A DNA stretch of 64,000 bases, taken from the NCBI RefSeq assembly GCF_000226095.1, contig NC_016474.1, positions 3,906,001-3,970,000 of the forward strand, written 5' to 3'. Origin of the DNA: Thermothelomyces thermophilus ATCC 42464. Its lineage: Eukaryota; Ascomycota; Sordariomycetes; Sordariales; Chaetomiaceae. The translations under genes and the position numbers were made by a program. The notes under the pieces are model-generated. The model was given only the letters and a program-made list of their open reading frames with translations. It had not been told where the DNA came from and did no database searches. Shown here one piece after another: positions 1 to 12,640 of the stretch. How positions within the stretch are numbered: position 1 is the first letter of the stretch; each line of letters opens with the position of its first letter.

Positions 1-1197
1 TTCTAATAGCCTATATAATATATTTATCTAAGGTCTCAGGCCGATTGTATTTATATAGCTTATCTTTAACCTTTTCCTTTAAGCCGTTATAAAATAGTTA
101 TATTAATGCCTTGTTATTAAGCTAAGACTTAAGTATGTCCTATTTAAACTATATAGCATAGGAGGCTACTAACTTAGTCTATCGGAGATTAGTAAGTCTT
201 TCTTACGTATAAATCTTCTTATCTTTATCGCCAAAAACCTTCCGAAGCTCTTCTTTGAAACGGTCGTAAGATTAGAAGACTACCTACGTAAACGCGTCTC
301 GGTCGTCTTCGTCTTCCTCAGTAAGATAGTCATTCCACGTAGGCTCGAACCATCTAAGTACCTTGCCCTCTAGTCTTATAGCTATATAGAGAACTTTAGC
401 TTTATTATCTAGAAACTTATTATTATTAAGCCAGAAGTAAGATCGGAGGTTTATTAGGAATCCTACAAGATCCTCCTTAGTTCCTCTATATTTACTAGGT
501 AGTTCGATCTTGATACGGCTCGCTTTAGCAGTCTCAAGTACCTCGATTTTGGTATAGGCCTTATTAACCAGTTTCTATAAGTACTTTTCGCCGTACTCGA
601 GTTCCTTGATTCGGGCTTAAGCAGCCTTATCTCTCTAGTCCAACTCCTAGATCTACTACTAGAGTTAACTAAGCTAGGCAAGCAGCTATTCGGCCGTAAC
701 GTTAGTAACTATATCGATATCGAGGTCAAGGTCACCTCCGTTCTAAACTATAATAGAACAAAGGGAGTGGTAACAACGTATAACGAACCTAACTTAGACT
801 TCTTCTAAAAGGGTTTAGACGAAGGTAGATTAAGCAGGACAAGTAGGCAGGTCGTCTAAGGGATTCGGTAAAGCCAAAGGGTTTATAACAATACTAGAGT
901 TATCTCTCACAGTAATTAGCAATACCTTAGTACAAGTACTATAATTATGATTGTTACCACTGGTGAACTCCCAGAGTCTACTATAATGAGTGACTATCTA
1001 TATATATATATAATCCTAGTGATCATTCCTGATTACGGTGATCGTAAGTGATCGTATGGTGGTGATTACCTTGATCACTGGTGAGTGTAGTGATCACTAT
1101 GCTTCCTATGCTGTAATTGGTCCTTTTGTTCCTTCGACTTGATTGGCCTATTCGTGCCAGTGGCTTAGGCGGCATCTGCATGTATATTTCCGTGACA
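1..1197 (-). mobile_element. Ty3/Gypsy LTR retrotransposon, partial copy cut by window start (family G1)
   Basis: This is the gag-proximal end of a Gypsy element on the minus strand. Positions 1 to about 778 match 17,610-18,386 of the complete copy in this window almost base for base, apart from transitions. Positions 779-1,197 are an LTR homologous to the two LTRs of that copy. The rest of the element lies left of the window. It is a broken fossil with many RIP-type changes. Family assignment rests on the complete copy, where reverse transcriptase and integrase blocks are recognisable. Confidence 0.85.
779..1197 (-). repeat. LTR of G1 family (copy A)
   Basis: This is about 419 bp, starting TATAACGAACC and ending TTCCGTGACA (ancestral TG...CA type ends). 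It is homologous to 11,315-11,732, 18,387-18,804 and 63,903-64,000, with transitions dominating the differences. It contains a dense group of GTGATCA-like palindromic words around 1,015-1,105. Confidence 0.85.
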
Positions 1198-4100
1198 TAG
1201 AGTCTTCTACTAGTTATTAGGTCTATTATAACGCTTTCTAGAGAAAGTCAGTATCCTAGGAATCTTTGCTAAAATCGAACTAATTAACTTCCTAGCTCGC
1301 TACTACTAGCGACGACTCTATCGGCTGCTCTTTGCCTAGACGGTAGAAAGTTTTCTTATCAAAGCGAATGTTATAAGTTATAATGACCTTATCGAGCTTA
1401 GGTATCTAAACGCGATAGATGTTAGATACGTGATATCCTATAAGATACCTTATTAGCCTATATAGTAGTACCTTAAAGTCCTTTATACGCTACTTAGCTT
1501 CCTTATCTTTATAGAGAATATATATTTAGTATTCATATATAAAGATGCTACTCTAGTCTAGGTATAAGTTACTAGTTAGTATAATTGTCAAGCTAGGTTT
1601 ATATTAACAAAAATACTATTTAAACTGGCTATAAAGTACTTTATTAGAAGTTCTAAATAAGTAAGTATAGCTTAGGCTTATCGTGTATAAGTATATTGCC
1701 ACTTGTACGCTTTCTAACTAGAGCTTTATAGGTAGATTCGTGCTATTAAGTATCTTGATTAAGTGTAAGATTAGTTCTTACCTAGCTTGCTCTACTAGTC
1801 TGTTAGGCTTGTAGGTATACGAAGGTAAGAGTTTAAGATTAATACCGCTTTCTATAGCCTAAGTCTAGTAGCGTGTTAGTACGTGCCCTGCTAAACTAAT
1901 CGTCGTAATATCGTTATCCTACTTAATCTTATAGATAGTAAGCCCGTATTAGCGTCTTACCTAGCTCTTAAAATTCTAGATAACTCTTATAATCTAGTCT
2001 AGTGACTTTGTCATCAGGAGGAAAGGGAAGAGCTTCCTATTATACTTATTAACAATTATAAGTAGCTATCGTGATCTATTAATCGCTTTAGAATAGTTAA
2101 ACAGATCCTAGGCTACTTGCTAAAACGGGCGTATAGACTTTTGCTTAGGTAGTGTTTTCCTGAAGATAACCTTACTTACGTAAGTATAAGCGTAGCTTTT
2201 ATACTTAATATACGCCATCCCCTTGATATAGACGTTTCTAGTGTTATTAACAAGCGCTTTTAACGCTTCTAGTCCGAGGTAGCTAGCTTTTAAGTGCTAA
2301 AGATCCTTAGTATTCTCTCTTATAGTAGGTAACACTTATATCTAGGACCTTCTACCATATATAGCAAATACGTTTTATAAGGATATATAAACGTTTATAA
2401 TACCTACTTTACTAATCAAGATATAGTCTAGGAAGCTCGAGTAGTAGAAAAGTAGCTTATATTTAAGGAAGGTAAGATTATACTTACGTTCTAACTTATA
2501 AAGGATAATATTATTTTCCAGTGTTTTAAAATATAATAAGTAATCTAAGCTATGATACTAAGCGCTTGCCTTAAGTAATAGAGCTTCTAAGATAATATTA
2601 ATATAGAATCCTTCAATAATAACGATATCCTTAAGCATTAGGCTCTTAGTATATAGTCTATATAGTCTATCTAGAATGTTCTCGATTACCTAAGTACCCT
2701 TTCTATTAATAGGAAAGGTCATTATACCTGCTTTAACAAACTTAGGATTCTCTACCTTAACGAACGTCCTAGGTAAAAGGAACTTCTTGTCATTAACTAA
2801 GTAGGTCACGCTATATAAGTTTAGTAGAGTACTTTCTAAAAGAGGATAACGTTATAAAGCGACTATATTAAATGCCCTATAGTAAGTTAAGAGCTTACCA
2901 AGTAATTAAGGGCTAATAATTAACGTATTAAGGGAATTAAGGTATCCTACCCTTAACTACCTAGAATAGGATAGCTCCCTTTACTTAGCAATAAGTTGAT
3001 TTTTCAGTCTAGCCTACTTTGGTTTATTAAGCTCCTAGTAAATCCTCTTATACTCTTTATTAGAAAGGTACAAGCGTTACTCGTTACTATAGATAGCTTA
3101 CTTAAGTATATAGTAGTCTACTAGATTCTACGGATGTCTTAGACGCTTATAGGGATATCTCGTATTATAGCGTTAACCGCTACAAGAGTCTCTACGTAAG
3201 TCTTTACCTCTCTCCTTACTACTCTTCTAAGCTGTAGGAAGTGTTAGCGTATAAGTTATCGAGAAGATTCTATACTTCCGAGAGACTCTAGGTTACGTGT
3301 CGTTATTAATTAGGATCTTAGCTATCGTAACGAGGGTACTAAGCTCTAGAAGTGGCTATCCTATGCTATTAGCAAGCTCAATTTCTATCCTCTTGTTCGC
3401 TACCTAGGTTGGCAAGATATATATAGCGATGGCGTCAAGAAAGGTATAAAGTCCTTGTACGCCTTATACTTCTAAGATGTTATATTAGATGGCTTGCTAG
3501 AAGGCGATATTAAAGTTACAAATCTAGCGCTACAGATTGACTCCTAAACGCTTGGCTACATTAAGACTAGTCATATATTATACGGTAACCATTGTATAGA
3601 GCGTTACGACGGATGGTATAAGTATAGAGCGAAGCGCCTAGATAATCCCTCTAATAAGGTTGACATCCTTCTTCTTACGTGCTTTCGTAGCTTTATAAAG
3701 TTTAGGATCTATAGTATATACTAGCTAGTATTATAGCTATCCTATCCGCTTACTAACATCTATAGCGTACGTAATGTCTTTGTAAAAGGAGTCTTATAGT
3801 CATGCGAATTTGGCTATAATAGCTACGTTAGAAGGTATTAAGTCTATAGATATCGAGGGCAATAATCCCTCTTAGAGTTGCTCCTAGGAAGCTAGGATAA
3901 GGTTATCTCTAGCTTACTTACAGGTTAGGCGCTATAGAACTTCTAGATCTAGCTCGCGGTCGCCGTCGGGGTCGACGAATCCCCATATACTAGCGAATTT
4001 AGCCTACGACTATAGTTCGATATACTACAAGTTCTAGGAACTAGGCCCTATAAGGCGCGTAGAAGTCTCGACTAGGATCTCGGACATGGTAGACGGATAC

Positions 4101-4771
4101 GTCATCGAATGTATATAGAAGCAGGGTAAGAGAGTTCATAACTAAAGAAAGAAGCTACCACTAATATTAAAGATACGTCGGCAGAGGAGTAGTCAAGGCG
4201 CTAGGCTTATAATTGCCGAACGTAATAGGAGCTCTGGGAGCGTTAAAAGCGGTCTATAGTAGGTAGCTATACGAAGGAGATAGTGCCTTATTGAAACTAT
4301 CCATAAAGGAGATAAAACGACTGATATTTATAGATAAAGGAACTAGCTAAAGCGTTAGCAACGACGCCTCATATGCTATAGCACGTATATAGCTAATACT
4401 CTTAGAAGCTCTATAGCTTCTAACAAGTTAAATATGCCTTCCGTAGTAATATGTTACCTTATCCTCTTATAATTGTACCCTAGAGCTATATATTAACCTA
4501 ATGAAAGGAAAGAAGTGTAATATAAAGATCTAGTTAGTATATTTAAGTCAGTTTAACTAGGTACCTTAGGGCAGGGGGGTATAAGTAATTTAAAGGTATC
4601 TATTTAATTAGTTCTTATATATTATAAAAGGTACTAGACGGCTTAGTTATCTAACTTACAAGGTCTTCTAGATCTAGGCTTTAATTAGAATAGCTTATTA
4701 GCTCTATTAATAAGATTATATTTAACTTTCGAAATAGTATAGTTAATAATCTATCGGTATAAGCTATAATT
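1198..4771 (-). mobile_element. Ty1/Copia retrotransposon body, degraded and truncated
   Basis: Minus-strand translation around 1,330-1,430 shows the block that follows integrase in Copia elements (a Y-R-V-W-I-P-like segment, then a D-x-x-F-D-E/K-like segment). An integrase C-terminal region is recognisable near 1,780-1,900. Gag-side sequence extends to about 4,100. The order integrase then RT places the missing RT and RNase H to the left, where the G1 element now begins. I could not define LTRs. It is a broken fossil with many RIP-type changes, and it or its flank is the target into which G2 inserted. Confidence 0.6.
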
Positions 4772-4776
4772 ATACC

Positions 4777-5109
4777 TATAATATACTAGCCTTATAGCAT
4801 CTATAGATAAGCGTACAATGTTTCATTCGACTACCTTAAAGAGGAAAAAGAGGAAGAATACAAGAGTTATACAGAGGAGCGCCTTTTTAGTATATACGTA
4901 TATAACCCAAGTAGGGCCCGGTTAGGCTCCGGGTTAGGTCCCAAGCGGGCCCTGACCGCGCGCCCTACGAACGACCCACGAACGCCTCACGAACCAATCA
5001 TACACGCTTAGGTAGGCCGAGTAGGTCCGGTCTGTTGCCGGGTAGGTCCGGTCCGTTGCCGGGCAAAGCCTAGCATTGTTTAGCCCGGGTAAAGCCTGGG
5101 TCTGTAACA
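4777..5109 (-). repeat. LTR of G2, left copy (3' LTR of the minus-strand element)
   Basis: This is 333 bp, the same length as the right copy, and the differences seen are mainly C/T and G/A. The 3' third is GC-rich and carries two tandem 21-bp units (5,021-5,062) with core GGTCCGGTC. The ATACC target duplication precedes it. Confidence 0.9.
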
Positions 5110-5420
5110 TACCCCCCTCCTTCCTAGGTCGATTGCCGGGTGGACCTGCCCTGTGTCACCGTGGCAACAAGACCTATACGTGCCGGTAAGTCACGCGTAG
5201 GGCCCGGTCTTTGTTTTAAGTTCCGCCCGCGCCCTCCCGGCCCTACCTCCGGATAAGTATAAATACCCCCTCTCTCTCCCTCCTCCTCTTACTTCTTCTT
5301 TTCTTTTTAACTAACGCTCCCTCTACCTACTTCCTAACCGCCCTCCCTTCGTATTATATTTTTCTTACTACCTATGCCTACGTTATACCTATAAGACTTT
5401 TTTTTTTATATTTATTTAGG

Positions 5421-6461
5421 ATGTCGACTATAGTTAGCTTGCTTGGTAGTAGTGGTAATAGTTGCTGCCTTGGTAGTGATAAGAATAAGAACTATTATGT
5501 AAGTTTTTTCCTTTGCTATTTTGACTATAGTTACCCTACATTTATATAGGACTTTAACCGGTCCCCTTACTTATAGTGTAAGAACTAGAACACTTCCTTT
5601 GGTAGGTTTACCATTAAGGGTAACTCCTCTGATGAGGAATTTAAGTTACTGCCTAAGAAGGAGTAGTACTACCTTAACTACGTCTGTTGCCTTCTATACG
5701 GTAACCAAGTTACGTACATTCCTAGCCGTAGTACCTCCTATATAACCTACTATACTACCTATAACCCCTACGTTTAGGATCTATAGCTCTAGGCTAACAA
5801 CCCTTGCCTATATATAGGTATTAGAAAAATTATATACTATTATAATACTAGTACCGCCCTTGCCTTCCCTACCTGCTATAAGACTACTACCTAAGGTACC
5901 TATAAGGCCGTCCTAATGCCTAAGTTCTCTATATTAGTACACTCGTTTACTATAGTCTTAGAGGCTATATAGGCTAATCGTTCCCCTAGCTATACTACCT
6001 TCTCCCCTACCTAGGCTATAAGTTCCTACTACTCTACTAATAACCTAGGCCTAGTCGCCGCCCCTTATACCCCTACCTAACGTAGTAATATTGTCTAGAC
6101 CGCTACTACCCCTACCCCTGCCTTATACGCTGTCAGGCAGCTTATATACTACGCTATGGCGTAGAACGATAATATACTACGCCAGATATAGCATATAAAT
6201 AAGAATATATTAACTTTAATCGATACTAATACCGCCCTTGTCACCTACGTTTTGGACACGCCATCGCCTGCCTCTCGCGCCTGCTCGCGTACCTCCGCGC
6301 GCCCTGTACCTATGCCGATTGACTTCGGCCGCTCTTATACCTGCCGCTCTTCTTCGTCTACCGACCACGTAGCACGCCTGATCCGCGACTACGAGGAGCC
6401 TATTAATATCTTAGAGGAGGAGGAGGAGGAGGAGGAGTTTAAGGAGGAACTTACAGAGTAA
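5421..6461 (+). pseudogene. Reading frame on the opposite strand inside G2, between pol and 3' LTR
   Basis: A single plus-strand frame of roughly 346 codons runs opposite to gag-pol, starting at the ATG at 5,421. It is interrupted several times and is a fossil. Its last 70 codons are open and end in a strongly acidic Glu tract. A TATAAATA box at 5,258-5,265 and a pyrimidine-rich leader precede the ATG, as in a host-type promoter. I do not recognise the product. Similar opposite-strand frames sit in the same place in the other two large Gypsy elements here. Confidence 0.5.
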
Positions 6462-9400
6462 GCATATAGCATACGCTAGTTATTATGTTTTTGTCATATA
6501 ATTAGTAGGTCGGCGCGTTTGTAACGCGTCTATACACGTCCGCCGCCCGTTCGCCCTAGGTTTGCCCGTATATACGAAAATTTTAAATCGTTTGCTTTTA
6601 TGCCCTTCCGCGCCTCCTATTTGTAAGCATTCTGTCATTGTAATATACGTCTTCCTACTCTTACTTAAATATGTTAAGCGCCTTAGTGTTTTCTAAATTT
6701 TCTAATAGCTCCTAAGTTAGGGTATTATATCCTTTCTATTTTACAAGTATATTATATCGATTTCCTCTCCCCTTTACGTTTCTAGCTATAAGGATCGCTT
6801 TTACTTTATATTCTTCCTATAGTAGTCCTTCTTAGGAAAGTTCTAATACTAGGTCTGGTTAGAAATCTAATATATATTACGAAGGTAATAGGTCGGATAT
6901 AGCATACTTAATAAGATCAATATAGAAGGTAAGGTAAGGGCTATAAGGAATATTTAGAGTTACTATTAGTAGTATTAGTACTATAATTACTTTATATTTA
7001 GTATTAACCTAATTAAGCTTATAGCTAGGACGGTTAGTCTTAATATTATATAAGGATAGCTATACTTTATCCTCTACCTTGAATCTCTTAGCTAGGCATC
7101 GAGAACGATTAGCGTTTTCTTGCTAGTACTACTATATATATATAATAGTGGCCTAGGTGCATTTTATACTTTCCCTTAGGTAACGTAAGAAATTAGTAGC
7201 TCTTCCTTATAGGGTTAAGGTAGGAGTATCTAGTAGGTTAGTAAACTATATTAGGCTTATATTATAACTATAGAGGAGGTAGCTCGTACTTGTCCTAGTT
7301 ACCGTCAAGTTACGGTTATTAATCGTAAGCTAGTATATAGGTGGATGTTTAGGCTAGTCATACTAGGCAAAGAAAACTATAGTCTATAGAATAGTCTATA
7401 CCTCCTAGTTTATATGTTCTATACCTCTATCTATCTATAGATAATAGGCTATCAATAGTAGCTATTCGATTCCGATAGTCTTATAGAGAGTAGTCTAAAA
7501 CTAGCTAAGCTAGTCTGAACCGTGATCGGTAATAATTTGTGTCGGAAATCCGTAAAACCGCTACCAAATATCCTAGAACTGGAGCGCGTATGCCTCGGCT
7601 CCTATCGAGGATATAGCTTTAAGCTAGACGTACTTTAACAGCCGGTCGGTGATTACTATAAGGTACTAAGGTAAGTTCTCGTCTTATGCGAGGAGATCGA
7701 CTATAAAATTGATAGAAATCTATTTCTAAAAGTAGTTAGTGATAGGTAGGGGCTAGAGGAGTCCTTATCATAGTTAACGTAAAACCTTGGCCCTTTGATA
7801 TATATAATAGTTCCTTATAAATCTCTTTATATCTAGAGATATAAAGTCCTAATGGTAGTCTCATTAGAGTATTTTAAATAACCCGTTCCTCCCTAGGTAG
7901 CCTAATATAGGGGAGTCATAGATATATTAAAGAATGGTAGTTATAAGTGGCTCCTATATAGGAAGCCAAAGTCTACCCTAGAACTAAAGGGTACCTTACG
8001 TATTAAGGGAGCAATCTATAATCTAGGTCTATACTATATTTGCCTCCTTCGGAAATTTTCGGGCCCTATCTCGGACGGCCTAGAGCCGGTATATATAATG
8101 TTTATCCTTAATGACTTCCTTATCTTATAAGGCTATAAGCTATACGTCCGCGAAAATAGTGCTCCCCTTTGGCAGGTGGTATGTTTTAGGTGATAACGAG
8201 GTACTAGTCGTATCCATCCGAATGGTAGGGAGGAGTTATACTATATGCTATATATCCTTAGAGTAGTCTTGTTTATAGTAGGATAGGGCGTTAAGACGGG
8301 AAGCTTATAATCCTAGTTAGTAGCGAAGTTTAAAGTTAAAGAGGGAGAGTATTTTAGCCTATTAAGCTTACCGTTTGCTAATTAGACAAGGCTAAGAGAA
8401 GTATTTAAGGTTTTTATAGTCGGTTAGGATCTAAAAGGGAGTAGTAATACTATAAAGCTTAGCCGACCAGGCCTTTAGATATAAGATAATCGCGAGTAGT
8501 TCCTTGTTATGGATTATATAGTTCCATTTAACTAGGGACAGTTTTATAGAATGGTAGGCTATAGGATAGAGGACCCTGTCTTCTCCCTGTTAGGATAAGC
8601 ACCTTCCTAACGCCGTCCTAGAGTAGTCTGCCTTAAGTACTATCTCCCGTTTAGGATCCTATTATACTAGGACAGGTTCCGATATGAAAGCTGTCTTGAG
8701 AGTTTTAAAGGCCTCTTATTCCTTAGTCCCCTACCGGAACGGGATATTCTTACGAGTTAACCGTATTAAGGGTACGGTTAACTCGGAGAAGTTAGGGATA
8801 AAGTCTTGGTAGAAGTTTGTAAACCCTAGAAAACTCTATACTCCCTAAACCTTATATAGTACCTCTTACTTACAGATAGCGGCTAGCTTCTTAGGGTCTA
8901 GGCGAACCTAAGCCCTTGTCTCTATAATATAGCCAAGGTATTTGACTTCCTTTATAGCAAATACGTACTTTTTAAAATCTAGTATAAGTCCTACTTTCAA
9001 TAGCCTTTGAAGTATATCTCTTACCTAACTTATATAATCTTTCTTACTACCTAATGTATAGACTAAGATATTATTAAGGTATACTATTACAAAGTCTTCA
9101 AATATTAGGCCGAGAGCGTTATTAATATATTATTAGAAAGTTATAGATATGCCTATAAGTCTAAAGGGATAAACAAGCTACTTAAAGAGGCTAAACTAGG
9201 TTCGAAATACTATTAAATACTTATAGCCCTTTATGATCCGGATATAGTAGAAGGCCGCCTAGACGTCAAGCTTCGTAAACCACTTAGCTCTAGCTAGGGA
9301 GCAAAGCGTCTCCTTGATAAGTAGAAGGGGGTACTAATCTTGCTTTGTAATCTTATTTAGCGCCTAATAGTCGATATAGAATCTCTATCCTCTGTCTGCT

Positions 9401-11314
9401 TTCTTTACTAAGAGGATAGGGGTAGTAGCTAAAGAAGAGCTAACTTAGATCTATCCCTTATCTAGTAAGTTAACGACTTGCTTTCGGACTTCTAATAAAT
9501 GATCTCGTGACATATTATAGAGAGGCCCCTAAGAGAGTTTAGGAATCTTTCTATCTAGGCCTTCCTTTAATTTGATATAATGGTCGGCCGTATTATAATA
9601 TAGAGGGAGTCTACTAGCTTTTTTCTTATCAAAGAGATTAGCAAAGTTATAAAGTTTGTCTAGTAAGGTAACCTCTGACTTTATACTAGGCTTAGGTCAG
9701 GTGCCCCCTTTTCCTAGGCTATCTCTATTAAATTAGTGTCTCGATTCTAGAATAGTTATTATTTCCTAGATACTAGTGACTAGGAAGGTATTAGAAGTCT
9801 TCTTTTTCTATATCCTCTATACTATACCTATAAAGACTATACCCATTATTTAGGAGATTCCTATTTGTCTAGGCTATAAAGAGATCTTACGGATAAGTAG
9901 TCCTAGTTATATTCCAATTATAAGAATGCCTATATATATATCTAGTGTAACTTTCTAGTACTTTATCCATAGGAGGCCTGGTATAATATTATATACAAGT
10001 CCTAGGACTATATAGAACGTGGCCTAGCTCTCCTAGCTATCGATATCTATCATAATATAGGCCATCCGAGTGATCTTCCGGTCTAGTTATAGCCTAGTTA
10101 CGGTTCTAAAGATATATACGGTAGGTAAACTAATCTGCTCGATTCTAAGCTTCTAGTATATTTTCTTACTAATAGCACTATAGCTAGAATATCTATTATT
10201 TACTTAAGCGTTTATAAAGCTAATAGAGTTAAGGAAGATTAGAATAAGAAAAGAAGGTCTATCTATTCTTTTGCTAATCTCTATAAACTCATCTTCTAGG
10301 TAGTCGTAATCTTCTAGCCCCTTTATAAGACTTTACTTAGGGGCTACTCTTTTCCCTACTCCCTATCTTCTTCGTTAGATAGGTCGTCGTCTTCCTTCCA
10401 CTCCTTAGCCTCTAAGGTATTAATATCGGTTCTTGACTAGTTCTACTATACTAGCCTTAAAGCAGGGGTAAAGTTATATTTAGTAATAAAGTGACCCTTT
10501 TACTTATACTAGATATATACTCTAGCTACCTATCAGGCTATATATACTTCTAGACTAACCTATTTTACCTATAAGGTATTACCCCTATATTTTCCTACCC
10601 TATCCTTATTAGGTCTCTTCCTTTATAGATTAGTATATAATAAGTTAATTCCGGTCATTAGTATATCTCTATCCATATCCTTCTCTCTCTATAGTTCAGA
10701 TACTACCTACCGCCCTCGTGTCTGCTAATACTTATCGCTAAGTCAAAGAGCCTTAAGATCTATAGCAATCTTACAGTATTTCTTGACTACTATTATATAG
10801 TTATCCTAAGGAATTCCTTATCTAACCGCTATATATTTAAGTTTCAGAGAGAGGTATTATCATAATTTAATTAGGTATAGCTTATTACCCTAAAAGAGGC
10901 TACCTACCTTTGATAGCTTAGCCTTAAACCTAATAATAAAGGTAGCAAACGGTTCATCGTCTCTCTATCATAAGAATTCCAGTTCTAATAAGGCTATTGT
11001 CTTCTTATAAGGGTTAGAAAAGATGCTCTTAAGATATTAGAGGAACTAAGTCAGGTCGTACCTAACTTTCGGGCCTATAAATTCATAGTAGGCCGTAACT
11101 TAGGTCTATACCTAGTATATAAAGTTTCCCTAGATAAAGACCCATTGGTTATAATTAGAGCTAATAAAATCTCTATTAGCTATAAGGACATATTTTATTA
11201 TACTCTTCCATACTATAAAGAGTTCCTTTTTGCTATCAAAAGGTTACCTAGTTAGGAGACGCTTCTACTATAGCCGTTAAGCTTTAAGGGGTACCTTAGC
11301 CGACTTAGGGGTCA

Positions 11315-11732
11315 TATGACAAACCTAGCTCAGACTTCTTCTAAAAGGGTTTAGACGAAGGTAGATTAAGCGGGACAAGCGGGCAGGTCGTCTAAGGGAT
11401 TCGGTGAAGCCAAAGGGTTTATAACAACATTAGAGTTGTCTCTCACAGTAATTAGCAATGCTTGGTACGAGTACTATGATTGTAATTGTTACTACTAGTA
11501 AACTCCTAGAGTCTACTATAACGAGTGACTATCTATATGTATATATAGTCCTAGTGATCACTCCTGATCACGGTGATTATAAGTAATCGTATGGTGGTGA
11601 TTACCTTGATCGCTAGTGAGTGTAGTGATTACTATACTTCCTATGTTGTAATTGGTCCTTCTGTTCCTTTGGCTTGATTAGCCTGTTTGTGCCGGTAGCC
11701 TAGGTAGTATCTATATATATATTTCCGTAATA
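11315..11732 (-). repeat. LTR of G1, left copy of the nested element
   Basis: This is 418 bp with ends TATGACAAACC and TTCCGTAATA. It pairs with 18,387-18,804, and all differences I compared are transitions. The GGTCA duplication lies immediately left. A GTGATCA-rich palindromic cluster lies about 11,550-11,635. Confidence 0.92.
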
Positions 11733-11862
11733 CGATGCCCTCCTTCCGAGGCTTTCGACCTAAAAGCCCTCTTTTTAGGCTGTCTTAAATAGTACTAACA
11801 TCCCTTGCGTTCCTTATACGTATTTTTCTCCTTAGTCCTTGTTACCCTTCGTGCTATCAATT

Positions 11863-12640
11863 ATGCCGTCTAACGTGTATAGATCCCTAGTATCTATTCG
11901 TCATAAGCATTTAGCTTAGTTTATTTCCGATTACAGGTTTATAGTGATAGCGTATTCCCATTACGTAGAGTACAACCGAGTATATAAGATGATTGAAAAA
12001 TCTCGTCGCTACAAGGTTTACGTACGTCAGGGTCGTGCTTACGATAGTTCCGGTGTTCTAGTTTCTTCTTATAAGTTCCTGTTTTCTTGCGAGGGCATAT
12101 CTCTAATTGTAACATAGTAGATCGTATTATACGCGAGCAATATCGTTTAAAGGCTAAAGAGAAAGAGGCCGAAGCCTTACTACGGGAATATTAACGCAAA
12201 GCTTCTAAGGCATTGGCCTATCTAACTTAGGTTTATAAATAACGAGAGTTCCTAGTAGAGAAGGGGGTAGATATAGTTATATAGGGTTTGTCAAATCTAG
12301 ACGAATTAGAGGCGGTAGAATAGTAGGAATCGGGGGCTGTTGTGTAACTTAACGGTGGCGTCGACGTTATTAACTAGGGCGCTATTTTCGGTTCTGTCCT
12401 AGGTTTGCCTTTAGCTGATCTGGGTTCTACTAATAGAACTATTCTAGTTTCTTAGGGCAGTTCAAGTTCTTGACTAGTTCCTATAAGTTGTCTTCTAATC
12501 TAAAATCAAGCTATTTGACTAGATACTACAGTTCCCTATTAATAATACGTAAATCTAGAATTTCTTTAACGTCCTATTCTTCTTCCTTGTCTTCTACTTT
12601 AATATATATAGCAACCTTAGCGTTTTTCAGTGCTGGTTCG
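11863..12640 (+). pseudogene. Reading frame on the opposite strand inside G1, between pol and 3' LTR
   Basis: A plus-strand frame begins at the ATG at 11,863 (M-P-S-N-V-Y-R-S). An N-terminal part of about 85 codons is followed by a region rich in Glu, Lys, Arg and Ala that looks like a coiled coil. From memory, fungal repeats often carry a comparable small protein with paired Cys motifs followed by a coiled coil, but this was not checked. It is broken several times by RIP-type changes and is a fossil. Its place next to the 3' LTR, opposite to pol, matches the frames in G2 and G3. Confidence 0.5.
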
